Assembly (NCBI GenBank): GCA_005239635.1
Contig: SBBQ01000069.1
Location: forward strand, 1-44,351
DNA: 44,351 nt
Direction of reading: 5' to 3'
From: Uliginosibacterium gangwonense
GTDB lineage: Bacteria > Pseudomonadota > Gammaproteobacteria > Burkholderiales > Rhodocyclaceae
Part shown: one piece after another, positions 26,325-35,602 of the stretch
Layout of the letters: each line of letters starts with the position of its first letter
How positions within the stretch are numbered: position 1 is the first letter of the stretch
Made by a program: the position numbers and the translations under genes
The notes under the pieces: model-generated
Seen by the model: only the letters and a program-made list of their open reading frames with translations
Databases searched by the model: none
Told to the model about the DNA's origin: nothing

Positions 26325-26594
26325 TGTCGCCTCTCCTTTGTTGTGGTGTTCGACAACGTTTCACGCATCGTGGTCGAACCCTGCAGGTCGGTCTGTGCCG
26401 CCTGAATTTACCGGTCGCATCGGATCGGGTCCGACAACGACTACAGCTTGATCGTACTTTACCGCCCAAGCGCTTACACACCACTTACGCGATTGGATTA
26501 AGCCTGACAGACAGCGCCGTCCCCTTAGATTTTAAGGACTGCTGCGCTCAATGTTAAAATGCCGCTTTATTCTCGTAGCTCGGTAGATTGCATC

Positions 26595-27122
26595 ATGAAC
26601 AAAAGCGTCAAAGCAATGGAAAATTTTATTTTTTGGAGCCGCTGGATTCAGGCCCCTCTATATCTTGGCCTGATCGCCGCCCAAGCAGTGTACGTGTACC
26701 AGTTCATGATTGAACTGTGGCACTTGGTTTCACACGCCGGAAACATGACAGATACCGACGTGATGCTCGTGGTGTTGGGCTTGATTGATGTGGTGATGAT
26801 TGCCAATCTGCTCATCATGGTGATCATTGGCGGTTACGAAACCTTTGTGTCGCAACTTGATTTGCACGACCACCCCGATCAACCGGAATGGTTGTCACAC
26901 GTCAATGCGGGCGTACTCAAGATTAAACTCGCCGCTGCCATTATCAGTATTTCGGCCATCCACTTGCTGAAAACCTTTATCAACGCCAATAGCCTACCTG
27001 AGTCGACCATCATGTGGCAGGTCATCATTCATATGGCGTTTGTGGTTTCTGCACTGGCCATGGCCTATACCGACAAAATCATGACCAGCACGCTGATCAT
27101 GGCCAAACAAGTCGATCACTAA
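26595..27122 (+). CDS. UPF0114/YqhA family membrane protein
   Basis: Inner-membrane protein of 175 residues with three or four helices. The N-terminal [27 protein letters not shown] segment, [33 protein letters not shown]-like core and [27 protein letters not shown] are the family pattern (TIGR00645). The biochemical role is unknown. The ATG at 26595 starts where homologues do; a frame 12 codons longer has no support. It precedes the fumarase gene by 161 bases, probably as a separate unit. Confidence 0.88.
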   Translation: MNKSVKAMENFIFWSRWIQAPLYLGLIAAQAVYVYQFMIELWHLVSHAGNMTDTDVMLVVLGLIDVVMIANLLIMVIIGGYETFVSQLDLHDHPDQPEWLSHVNAGVLKIKLAAAIISISAIHLLKTFINANSLPESTIMWQVIIHMAFVVSALAMAYTDKIMTSTLIMAKQVDH

Positions 27123-27283
27123 TCTAGTTGCTGCTTACTTGGCCATGATCAAACCACGGCCCTGTAAGCAAACTCACGGTAGGCGCGAGGAATACTATAA
27201 CCAACCCGCGCCACCAGTGATTACGTCTCGCTTGAAGCGTTCTAGGCGTCACGGCACCGAAACAACATGAAGGGAGTGGCCTC

Positions 27284-28816
27284 ATGACAACCATTCGGCA
27301 AGATGATTTGATTCAGTCCGTTGCGGACGCGTTTCAATTTATTAGCTACTACCACCCGCTGGATTACATTCAAGCGCTTGGCAAAGCTTACGAGCGCGAG
27401 CAATCACCCGCCGCGCGCGATGCAATTGCGCAAATCCTCACCAATTCGCGCATGTGCGCCGAAGGCCATCGCCCCATTTGCCAAGACACGGGCATTGCTG
27501 TGGTGTTTGTGAAGGTGGGCATGAACGTGCAATGGGACGCCACCATGAGTGTCACCGACATGGTGAACGAAGGTGTGCGCCGCGCCTACAACCACCCAGA
27601 CAACAAATTACGCGCCTCTGTTTTGCTCGACCCTGCCGGCGCACGCAAAAACAGCAAAGACAACACACCTGCGGTGATTCATTACGAAATCGTGCCGGGC
27701 GATGAAGTTGAAATCATCTGTGCGGCTAAGGGCGGTGGCTCAGAGAACAAATCCAAAATGGTCATGCTCAATCCATCGGATTCGATTGTGGATTGGGTGC
27801 TCAAAACGCTGCCCACCATGGGTGCCGGCTGGTGCCCGCCGGGCATTTTAGGCATTGGCATTGGCGGCACGCCCGAAAAAGCCATGTTGTTGGCAAAAGA
27901 ATCGCTCATGGATCACGTCGACATTCATGAGCTTCAAGAAAAAGCAGCGGCAGGCCACACGCTCACACGCGTAGAAGAACTGCGCTTAGAACTTTACGAA
28001 AAGGTCAATGCACTCGGCATTGGCGCGCAAGGTTTAGGCGGGCTCACCACCGTGCTCGACGTTAAAATTTTAGACTACCCGACGCACGCCGCTTCTTTGC
28101 CAATTGCCATGATTCCGAATTGCGCAGCGACGCGCCACGTTCATTTCACGCTCAATGGCAGCGGCCCCGCCAAACTCGAACCACCCAAGTTAGAAGACTG
28201 GCCAGATGTGACTTGGCATGCAGACGAAAAGCAAGCCACGCGCGTCAATCTCAATACACTCACCAAGGCCGAAGTCGCCACCTGGAAGCCGGGCCAAGTG
28301 TTGCTGCTCAATGGCAAAATGCTGACCGGCCGCGACGCAGCACACAAACGCATTGCCGACATGTTGGGCCGAGGCGAGACACTCCCCGTCGACTTTACCA
28401 ACCGCATTATTTATTACGTGGGCCCGGTCGACCCCGTGCGTGACGAAGCTGTCGGCCCAGCCGGCCCTACCACCGCCACGCGCATGGATAAATTCACGCG
28501 CATGATGCTTGAAAAAACGGGACTCATTGCCATGGTCGGCAAGGCCGAGCGCGGCCCTACTGCGATTGAGGCGATTCGCGACAACAAAGCCGCTTACCTC
28601 ATGGCAGTTGGCGGTGCGGCCTACCTCGTGTCAAAAGCCATTCAATCTGCCAAGGTGGTGGCCTTTGCTGATTTGGGCATGGAAGCCATTTACGAATTTG
28701 ACGTAAAGGACATGCCCGTTACCGTTGCAGTTGATGCCGGCGGTACATCAGTTCACATTACCGGGCCGCATGAATGGCGCGTGAAGATTGGCAAAATTCC
28801 AGTCACTGAAAACTAA
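27284..28816 (+). CDS. fumA: Fumarate hydratase, class I (iron-sulfur)
   Basis: Oxygen-sensitive [4Fe-4S] fumarase of the citric-acid cycle, 510 residues in one chain. The first cluster cysteine is C66 in RPICQDTGIAVVF; further cues are AAKGGGSENKSKMVMLNPSD, PPGILGIGIGGTPEKAMLLAKESL and NCAATRHVHF. The second half is the beta-type domain (GKMLTGRDAAHKRIADML, YYVGPVDPVRDEAVGPAGPTTATRMDKF). A GAAGGGAG ribosome site lies before the ATG. The metalloprotein gene starts 31 bases after its stop and is probably co-transcribed. The single-chain form places it in the FumA/FumB group. Confidence 0.95.
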   Translation: MTTIRQDDLIQSVADAFQFISYYHPLDYIQALGKAYEREQSPAARDAIAQILTNSRMCAEGHRPICQDTGIAVVFVKVGMNVQWDATMSVTDMVNEGVRRAYNHPDNKLRASVLLDPAGARKNSKDNTPAVIHYEIVPGDEVEIICAAKGGGSENKSKMVMLNPSDSIVDWVLKTLPTMGAGWCPPGILGIGIGGTPEKAMLLAKESLMDHVDIHELQEKAAAGHTLTRVEELRLELYEKVNALGIGAQGLGGLTTVLDVKILDYPTHAASLPIAMIPNCAATRHVHFTLNGSGPAKLEPPKLEDWPDVTWHADEKQATRVNLNTLTKAEVATWKPGQVLLLNGKMLTGRDAAHKRIADMLGRGETLPVDFTNRIIYYVGPVDPVRDEAVGPAGPTTATRMDKFTRMMLEKTGLIAMVGKAERGPTAIEAIRDNKAAYLMAVGGAAYLVSKAIQSAKVVAFADLGMEAIYEFDVKDMPVTVAVDAGGTSVHITGPHEWRVKIGKIPVTEN

Positions 28817-28847
28817 TCAGCCCTGCTGAGCAACCCACGGAGTCAAG

Positions 28848-29615
28848 ATGTGGCGTCGTATTCGTATTGCACTACTGCTGCTCATTTTGACGACGGTAAT
28901 TGTGGACACATGGCGCACCAAATACCGCGTCACATCTTGGAATAACTCTCTGCGCGCGGTGGTCTATCCGATCAATGCCGACGGTAGCAGCAATACCGAA
29001 CGCTATATCGCGCAACTGCACGCTGATCAGTTTGATGCGCTCGAGGACTATCTCGAAGCAGAAGCGCACCGCTACGGCATTACCGTGCTACGACCCGTCA
29101 ATCTTGAGCTCGCACCCACGGTACGTGACTTACCTCCCGCGCCACCGCGTAGTGGCATATTGCAAACCATACTGTGGAGCTTGCAATTACGCTGGTGGGC
29201 TTGGCGGCATGATTCAGCCGGCAGTCTTTACCCTGATATTCGATTATTTGTGCTGTACCACGACCCTGCACAAACCCATCAGTTAGACCACTCGGTCGGC
29301 ACTGACAAAGGGCAAATTGCGGTTATTAAAGCCTTTGCCTCGCAACGCCAAGCCAACACCAACCTCGTGGTCATTGGTCATGAGTTGCTACACACGGTGG
29401 GGGCGACAGATAAATATGACATGACCTCACTGCAGCCAATTTACCCAGATGGCTATGCCGAGCCTGCGCAACAGCCACTCTACCCACAGGCACAGGCAGA
29501 GTTAATGGGCGGCCGGATCCCTCTCAGCGAGAACGAAGCGGATATGCCGATTTCGCTTTCTGAGACGCTCATTGGACCTAAAACGGCGCAAGAAATTGGC
29601 TGGATTCACCGATAG
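28848..29615 (+). CDS. Membrane-anchored protein with an HExxH metal-binding motif, unknown family
   Basis: A 255-residue protein with one N-terminal hydrophobic segment (about 5-20) after an Arg-rich start, which suggests an inner-membrane anchor with the rest in the periplasm. HELLHTVGATDKYD (178-191) contains HExxH, the zinc site of many metalloproteases, followed by a downstream Asp that could be the third ligand. Other features are a Pro-rich linker (DLPPAPPRSG) and a Trp-rich patch (LQLRWWAWRH). I do not recognise the family. The 31-base distance from the fumarase suggests one transcript, but no functional link is evident. The alternative is a dead enzyme that keeps only the metal site. 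Confidence 0.7.
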   Translation: MWRRIRIALLLLILTTVIVDTWRTKYRVTSWNNSLRAVVYPINADGSSNTERYIAQLHADQFDALEDYLEAEAHRYGITVLRPVNLELAPTVRDLPPAPPRSGILQTILWSLQLRWWAWRHDSAGSLYPDIRLFVLYHDPAQTHQLDHSVGTDKGQIAVIKAFASQRQANTNLVVIGHELLHTVGATDKYDMTSLQPIYPDGYAEPAQQPLYPQAQAELMGGRIPLSENEADMPISLSETLIGPKTAQEIGWIHR

Positions 29616-29773
29616 TGCTTGAGGACAATTGAAGCTGATGCACTAGGCCGTTAGACCAAGCCTCAGCGCGCCTTCATGCCTTTTTCGTCCGCGCCGAATA
29701 TCAGACTTTTTTAAAGCCTCAAGCGCGAGTATGCTGTCACCCATCAGCGCGCAGTTGCACAGAGGAGACGTCA

Positions 29774-31396
29774 GTGCCGAACATTACACAACACAACAAT
29801 TGCTTCTCCACCTCACCTCAGTTGAGCATCACTGAAGTCGCAGAAATCGCGGCTCTTGGCTATAAGACCATCATTAACAATCGCCCCGATGGCGAAGGCG
29901 GCCCAGAGCAACCCACGAGCGCGCAAATTGAACAAGCCGCGCAAGCACATGGCCTGCATTATGTGTATCTGCCTGTGATTAGCGGCAGCATGACAGACGA
30001 CAACGTGCAGCAAATGGCTGGTCTGTTGGCCGATATGCCGCAGCCTGTTCTCGCATTTTGTCGTAGCGGCACGCGTTCTACCAATCTGTACAACCGCGCC
30101 AAAGATTTGCCGCCACCCCGCCCGAGCGCTCCAGTCGCAGCAAGTCATGACGCACCCCCTATTTTGTCGTCCAAACGCAACGACATTGTGATTGTGGGAG
30201 GCGGCGCAGCAGGTATTGGTGTGGCAGCGAGTTTGCTCAAACGCCAACCCAGTCTCAACATCACCATTATTGAGCCGGCCGACAGCCATTATTACCAACC
30301 GGCTTGGACCTTGGTGGGCGGTGGCGAGTTTGATCAATTGGCAACACGCCGCGACATGGCCGAAGTCATTCCACCCGGCGTGCATTGGATCAAAGCCGCG
30401 GTATGTGGTTTCGATCCTGCCAACAATCGTGTGCACATTGATAGCAACGACCCAACACACAATACGGTGGAGTACGAATACCTCCTCGTTGCGCCAGGTA
30501 TTCAACTCAACTGGAACGCCATTCCCGGCTTGGTTGAATCACTCGGCAAGAACGGCGTAACATCAAACTACCACTTTGAGCATGCGCCCTACACTTGGCG
30601 TTTGACGCAAGAATTGCGCAGCGGCCGCGCTATTTTTACGCAGCCCCCCATGCCCATTAAGTGCGCAGGCGCCCCGCAAAAGGCGATGTATCTCGCCTGC
30701 TTTGAATGGGAAAAACGCAGCGTACTCAAAAACATGGCTGTTGAGTTTGACAATGCCGGTGCAGTGCTGTTTGGCGTTGCCGCCTATGTACCCGCGTTAA
30801 TGGAATACGTGAAGCGCTATGATGCCACACTGAACTTCAACACCAACTTGGTTGAGGTTGATGGGCCTTCACGCAAAGCTTGGTTCGATGCAAAAGATGC
30901 TGAGGGCAATGTCACACGCGTTGAGCGTAGCTTTGACATGCTGCACGCCGTGCCGCCGCAATCTGCGCCCGACTTTGTTAAGGCCAGTCCAATTGCCAAT
31001 GCCGATGGTTGGGTTGATGTCGACCAATTCTCACTGCAACACACGCGCTATCCAAACATTTTCGGCTTAGGTGATGCGTGTTCATCGCCCAATGCAAAAA
31101 CGGCCGGTGCCGCGCGCAAGCAAGTCGTGGTGGTGGCAGAGAATCTCCTCGCGTTGCGCGGAGGGCGTCCCTTCCCCTTGCGTTACGATGGCTACGGCTC
31201 ATGCCCGCTCACCGTTGAGAAGGGCAAGATTGTGCTGGCCGAGTTTGGCTTTGGTGGAAAACTGTTGCCTACCTTCCCGCTCGACCCCACGGTTGCACGC
31301 CGTACCGCATGGATTTTGAAGAAAGACATTTTGCCTCATGTGTATTGGGACATGATGTTGAAGGGCCGCGAGTGGCTGGCTCGCCCCGTAGAGTAA
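29774..31396 (+). CDS. DUF442 (rhodanese/phosphatase-like) domain fused to a sulfide:quinone-reductase-like flavoprotein
   Basis: A 540-residue two-domain protein. Residues 1-110 are a DUF442 (TIGR01244) domain with the active-site loop FCRSGTRSTNLY (C96). Residues about 137-540 are an FAD-dependent oxidoreductase: dinucleotide fold IVIVGGGAAGIGVAASLL (139-156), SHYYQPAWTLVGGGE, PIKCAGAPQKAMYL (C296) and FGLGDACSSPNAKTAGAARKQ near the second FAD contact. The flavin part resembles sulfide:quinone reductases, so sulfide or persulfide oxidation with the DUF442 Cys as sulfur acceptor is plausible but inferred. The start is GTG with AGAGGAG upstream. This fusion is known in other proteobacteria. 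Confidence 0.87.
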   Translation: MPNITQHNNCFSTSPQLSITEVAEIAALGYKTIINNRPDGEGGPEQPTSAQIEQAAQAHGLHYVYLPVISGSMTDDNVQQMAGLLADMPQPVLAFCRSGTRSTNLYNRAKDLPPPRPSAPVAASHDAPPILSSKRNDIVIVGGGAAGIGVAASLLKRQPSLNITIIEPADSHYYQPAWTLVGGGEFDQLATRRDMAEVIPPGVHWIKAAVCGFDPANNRVHIDSNDPTHNTVEYEYLLVAPGIQLNWNAIPGLVESLGKNGVTSNYHFEHAPYTWRLTQELRSGRAIFTQPPMPIKCAGAPQKAMYLACFEWEKRSVLKNMAVEFDNAGAVLFGVAAYVPALMEYVKRYDATLNFNTNLVEVDGPSRKAWFDAKDAEGNVTRVERSFDMLHAVPPQSAPDFVKASPIANADGWVDVDQFSLQHTRYPNIFGLGDACSSPNAKTAGAARKQVVVVAENLLALRGGRPFPLRYDGYGSCPLTVEKGKIVLAEFGFGGKLLPTFPLDPTVARRTAWILKKDILPHVYWDMMLKGREWLARPVE

Positions 31397-31444
31397 ATCA
31401 CGACCAAATCATTCTCTGAGTTGTTCGTTCTACACACACTGCGC

Positions 31445-32143
31445 ATGTCGACATCTCACAGACCTGATTCGATACGCGCAGTGGTGTTTGATGCTTATGG
31501 CACCCTCTTCGATGTCTATGCCATCAGCGAGACAGCCGAACAACTATTCCCGGGACGCGGCGCAGAGCTAGCGCGTGTGTGGCGCGACAAGCAAGTCGAC
31601 TACACACGCCTGCGTTCCTTAGGCAATCGATACGCAAGTTTTTGGCAATGTACGCAAGATGCGTTGCGCTACGCCTGCGCGCTTCTCAAACTACAGGCAT
31701 CTACCGCCGCACAAGAAGAACTGCTCGCACAATACGCTACGTTACCTTGCTTTAATGACGCCGCCTCTACTCTCTCGCAACTTAAACAGATGGGTTTGCC
31801 GTGTGCGATCTTGAGCAATGCCAATCACAGTATGCTGGCCGAGGTGGTGCAGGTTGCAGGGTTGGCGACATCATTTCAACACCTGCTCAGCGTTGAGTCA
31901 GTACGACAATTCAAAGTCACCCCCCAGGCTTACCAATTGGCAGTGGATACGTTTCAATGCTCGCCACAACAAATTGTATTTGTGTCATCTAACGCGTGGG
32001 ATGTTGCGGGAGCAGGCTGGTTTGGCTTCACCACATTTTGGATCAACCGCATGCAGCTACCGATGGAAGAGTTGGGCCAAGCACCGCACAGCATTGGTCA
32101 ATCACTCAGTGATGTGATCGGGTTCGTGAATAAACTTTCGTGA
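31445..32143 (+). CDS. HAD superfamily hydrolase, (S)-2-haloacid dehalogenase type II-like
   Basis: A 232-residue HAD enzyme. The nucleophile is D16 in VVFDAYGTLFDVY. Motif II is AILSNANHSM, the motif III lysine is in VRQFKVTPQAY, and motif IV is FVSSNAWDVAGAGWFGF, which matches the L-2-haloacid dehalogenase pattern SSNxWDxxGA. Such enzymes often act on haloacetates or 2-chloropropionate, but some family members are general phosphatases. I chose ATG 31445 over an upstream start at 31421 because homologues begin close to the RAVVFDAYG strand. It is 48 bases after the flavoprotein gene and followed by a hairpin made of the TTTGCCAAT motif. Confidence 0.86.
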   Translation: MSTSHRPDSIRAVVFDAYGTLFDVYAISETAEQLFPGRGAELARVWRDKQVDYTRLRSLGNRYASFWQCTQDALRYACALLKLQASTAAQEELLAQYATLPCFNDAASTLSQLKQMGLPCAILSNANHSMLAEVVQVAGLATSFQHLLSVESVRQFKVTPQAYQLAVDTFQCSPQQIVFVSSNAWDVAGAGWFGFTTFWINRMQLPMEELGQAPHSIGQSLSDVIGFVNKLS

Positions 32144-32164
32144 AACGTCACGGAAGTTGCGAGG

Positions 32165-32207
32165 GTCATTTTGCCAATCAGCGCTGTGTGTCGATTGGCA
32201 AAATGAC
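32165..32207. terminator. Inverted pair of TTTGCCAAT motifs forming a terminator-like hairpin
   Basis: GTCATTTTGCCAATC (32165-32179) and its exact complement (32193-32207) form a 15-base stem with a 13-base loop. Past an internal mismatch TGCGA and TCGCA extend it. It lies between two convergent genes (HAD hydrolase and prpE), where a bidirectional terminator is expected. No long U tract follows. The stem is built from two opposed copies of the repeated TTTGCCAATC word. Confidence 0.75.
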
Positions 32208-32254
32208 TTCGCAGAATGTGGCCTGATAAACAACTCAGCAACTAGCCAATTGCT

Positions 32255-34159
32255 TTATGACGCCAGGGCAGCACGAATTTGCTCAAGCGTGCTCGGATCA
32301 TCAATGGTGGTCAAATCACCGGGGTCGCGCCCTTCTGCCAGCGCCTGAATTGAACGGCGCAGCATTTTTCCCGAACGCGTTTTAGGCAAGCCCGTTACAA
32401 AGCAAACACGCTTTGGCCGAGCAATGGCACCCAGAATGTCATCGACCGTTTTTTTAACCTCGGCTTCAAGCTGGCTGCGCAGCTCTGGCGTGGCGGTACG
32501 CGCTGCATCTTTTACCACCGCAAACGCGATGGGCTCTTGGCCTTTGAGTTGGTCTTGCACACCCACCACGGCAACCTCGGCAATGGCGTAATGCGCTTGC
32601 ACGGCTTCTTCAATTTCACGCGTACCAAGGCGATGGCCTGCGACGTTAATCACATCATCGGTTCGACCCAAGATGAAGTGATAGCCTTCGTCATCGCGAA
32701 TGCCCCAGTCGAAAGAGGAATACACCTGCGGCGATTTGAACAGTGAGAAATAGGTTTTGACAAAGCGTTCGTCATCGCCCCACACGGTTGATAAACAACC
32801 GGGCGGCAAGGGCGGCACGATACCAACGATGCCTTTTTCGTTGTTGCCACACTCCGTTCCATCTTCGCGAAAAATGCGTAAGTCGTAGCCATAAACAGGG
32901 AAGCTCGGCGTACCGAATTTGATCTTGGTGTCTTCAATGCCACGCACCGTCGACAAAATTGGCCAGCCTGTTTCGGTTTGCCAATAGTTGTCGATCACCG
33001 GCAACTTGAGCTCACCCATAATCCATTCGTGCGTCGGCTGGTCTAACGGTTCGCCAGCCAAGAACAAATGCTTGAGCGAAGATAAGTCGTACTTATGCAT
33101 GTACCCCGGATCTTGCTTCTTCAACACGCGAACCGCCGTCGGCGCACTGAACATCACATTGACTTTGTACTTCTCGACCAACTGCCACCAAATACCCGGG
33201 TCGGGGCGAATCGGCGTGCCTTCGTACATGATGGTAGCCATGCCAGCAATCAACGGGCCGTACACAATGTAGCTGTGCCCCACCACCCAACCGATGTCGG
33301 AAGTGGAGAACATGGTCTCACCCGCAAACCCCATGTAGATGTGCTTCATCGAAGCCGCAAGGGCGACGGCGTAACCCCCGGTATCGCGTTGCACGCCCTT
33401 TGGTTTGCCGGTGGTGCCGGAGGTGTACAGAATGTACGATGGCTCAGTCGATTCTAGCCACGTTACCGGCACCTCTGCATTCATATGGCGATGACGCAGC
33501 GTTGCATAATCCACATCGCGCCCATCGACTTGATTGAAGGCAGGGTCAATGCCACGATTAACCATCAGCACATGTGCGGGTGGCTGTTGCGACAGATTGC
33601 ATGCCTCGTCTAAGAGATGCTTATACGGCACGGCCTTACCTCCGCGCATACCAGCGTCGGCGGACACAATCAGCTTGGGTTTGGCATCATCAATGCGCGT
33701 TGCCAATGAACCCGCCGCAAAGCCACCAAACACCACCGAATGAATTGCACCAATGCGCGCGCAGGCCAGCATGGCAAAGGTCGCCTCGGGAATCATCGGC
33801 ATGTAGATTAAAACACGATCACCTTTGCCAACGCCCAGCTCTTGCATGATGGCGGCCATTCGCATGACCTCAGTTTTGAGCTCAGCGAAGGTGTAGATTT
33901 TTTCGTCGTCGGTTTCGGTTGATACGTAGATCAACGCACGATCATTTGGGCGTGTCGCTGCGTGACGATCCACTGCGTTATGACACAAATTGGTTGTGCC
34001 CCCCACATGCCAACGCGTGAAAGGCGGGTTCGAGAAATCGCAGATTTGCTGAGGCGCGGTTTGCCAATCAATGAGCTGTACTTGTTCTTTCCAGAACGCA
34101 TCACGCTGATCAATGGAACGACGATAGAACTGCTGATAGCTTCCTGTGGTGCCAGACAT
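32255..34159 (-). CDS. prpE: Propionate-CoA ligase
   Basis: AMP-forming acyl-CoA synthetase of 634 residues. [30 protein letters not shown] is the PrpE form of the P-loop region; acetyl-CoA synthetase has a different context after it. FSTSDIGWVVGHSYIVYGPL, DNYWQTETGWPI and the C-terminal PKTRSGKMLRR with the catalytic lysine (598) complete the set. It makes propionyl-CoA for the methylcitrate or methylmalonyl route, neither of which is in the window. acuI, two genes upstream on the same strand, would also yield propionyl-CoA. Confidence 0.94.
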   Translation of the reverse strand: MSGTTGSYQQFYRRSIDQRDAFWKEQVQLIDWQTAPQQICDFSNPPFTRWHVGGTTNLCHNAVDRHAATRPNDRALIYVSTETDDEKIYTFAELKTEVMRMAAIMQELGVGKGDRVLIYMPMIPEATFAMLACARIGAIHSVVFGGFAAGSLATRIDDAKPKLIVSADAGMRGGKAVPYKHLLDEACNLSQQPPAHVLMVNRGIDPAFNQVDGRDVDYATLRHRHMNAEVPVTWLESTEPSYILYTSGTTGKPKGVQRDTGGYAVALAASMKHIYMGFAGETMFSTSDIGWVVGHSYIVYGPLIAGMATIMYEGTPIRPDPGIWWQLVEKYKVNVMFSAPTAVRVLKKQDPGYMHKYDLSSLKHLFLAGEPLDQPTHEWIMGELKLPVIDNYWQTETGWPILSTVRGIEDTKIKFGTPSFPVYGYDLRIFREDGTECGNNEKGIVGIVPPLPPGCLSTVWGDDERFVKTYFSLFKSPQVYSSFDWGIRDDEGYHFILGRTDDVINVAGHRLGTREIEEAVQAHYAIAEVAVVGVQDQLKGQEPIAFAVVKDAARTATPELRSQLEAEVKKTVDDILGAIARPKRVCFVTGLPKTRSGKMLRRSIQALAEGRDPGDLTTIDDPSTLEQIRAALAS

Positions 34160-34323
34160 TTTCCCCTCCTCCTGTCCTTGTCACGAGATGAGTGCGTAAC
34201 AGCATGGGCACCTTATCGGGTCACACCACATCGCGCTACGCAACCTCGCGGGTTGGCGAAATGCCTCCCGCGTATTTTGTGTGGACAATTGTGAAGGGTA
34301 AAACCTTGTGGCCAGCTTACAAA

Positions 34324-35556
34324 TTAGCCGGAATAGGTATGTTCGATACGAGCCAGGGGTAAGCCCAAGGCCAATTCGCGTTCGGCAAGGGTTAGTAAGG
34401 GCATGAGGCGCTGCAACAAAACTGGCAACACGGCAATGATTTCGCTTTCTTCCCCAGCTTGCAAGAGCAACAAAGCACGCTCAAGCGCAATACGCTCGCC
34501 AGACCAGTTGCCACGTTGCGGTTCGCCACCTGAAGTCACCACGACATTACCGCCACTGTCGTTGGCACGAATGGCGCGTTGCATGGCCAAGCTCACCATC
34601 GCGCTCACGCTCGTGCACGCATCGCTCACCATGTTTGCCACACCCACACTAAGGGTGGTGCGCAGCGTTTCTTCTTTGTACTGCATCGCCGTGCCAGCAA
34701 TGATGTTGCGTAGTCGATTGGCAAATGCATTAGCTGAGCCCACATTGATTCCAGGCGCCAGTATTGCAAACTGCCCATCACCCAGCGAACTCAAGGTGTC
34801 TTCACGGCGCACTTTAGCACTGAGTATTTTGGAGAGTTTGCGCTGAATTAAATCAGCTAAAGCCCGACCATGTGTTTGTGCAAGCTCTTCAAAGCCATCA
34901 ATGTGAATCGCGAGTAATGACAGCTCACCCGTATGGCGACGTGCTGCCGCGACCAGTTGCTCACCCTGTATGCGCAAGAACTCTTTGGTGGGTAAGCCCG
35001 TTTGCGGATCAACAATGCTGGACTCAGCGATTGTTTGCCGGCTTTCCTCTAGCTCGCGCGTAGTACGGCTCAGGCGCATGGCTGACTGCAAGCGCGTTTG
35101 CAGTTCGATTGCGCTAATACCTTTTGAAATAAAGTCGGTTGCGCCTAAATCTCTCGCACGAATTTGCGCGGCTTCACCTTCTTCGCCAGAGATCATGATG
35201 ACGGGCAAATCTTTGATGCGGGATATTTTCGATTGTCGAATGCGCGTCAGCAAGCCATATCCATCCAACTTGGGCATGGACAAATCTGAAATGACAATCT
35301 GAATAGAAGGATCAAGCAGCAAGGTTTGCCAGGCTTGCTCGCCGTCGTTCTCTTCGCGGAAGGGATATTTATCTTTGATGTGGCGGATGACCGTCGCCCG
35401 CACCATGCGCGAGTCGTCCACAATGAGTATGCGCGGCGCACCCAGCTCCGCTTCGCGCGCATCCTCATCGCTCACACCACCCAAATCATTCAGCGTCGTC
35501 GGCAAATCACTCATATCGTGAAGGCCGAGTTCACCTATCCCTTGTTCTTCAATCAT
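34324..35556 (-). CDS. Response regulator with a degenerate GGDEF domain
   Basis: A 410-residue signalling protein. The receiver domain (about 42-160) is intact: acidic pair D47/D48, phosphoacceptor D91 in VISDLSMPKLDGYG and K145 in DFISKG. The following domain (about 183-320) has the GGDEF fold (DPQTGLPTKEFL, LLAIHIDGFEEL, DTLSSLGDGQFAIL), but the signature is replaced by GDGQF (259-263), so cyclase activity is unlikely. It may bind c-di-GMP or GTP, or act by protein contact. The last 80 residues have no assigned domain. No cognate kinase is nearby. Confidence 0.87.
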   Translation of the reverse strand: MIEEQGIGELGLHDMSDLPTTLNDLGGVSDEDAREAELGAPRILIVDDSRMVRATVIRHIKDKYPFREENDGEQAWQTLLLDPSIQIVISDLSMPKLDGYGLLTRIRQSKISRIKDLPVIMISGEEGEAAQIRARDLGATDFISKGISAIELQTRLQSAMRLSRTTRELEESRQTIAESSIVDPQTGLPTKEFLRIQGEQLVAAARRHTGELSLLAIHIDGFEELAQTHGRALADLIQRKLSKILSAKVRREDTLSSLGDGQFAILAPGINVGSANAFANRLRNIIAGTAMQYKEETLRTTLSVGVANMVSDACTSVSAMVSLAMQRAIRANDSGGNVVVTSGGEPQRGNWSGERIALERALLLLQAGEESEIIAVLPVLLQRLMPLLTLAERELALGLPLARIEHTYSG

Positions 35557-35602
35557 GAAGTTCCTCGTCAGCCCACAACCCGCCCATTACTAGAGCAGGA
35601 CA

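Noticed and set aside
27132-27170. GCTTAC / GTAAGC inverted repeat after the UPF0114 gene
   Set aside because: Only six paired bases with a long loop and no U tract.
29813-30505. 230-codon open frame on the minus strand
   Set aside because: It is antisense to the DUF442-flavoprotein gene, has no family features and mirrors that gene's codon pattern.
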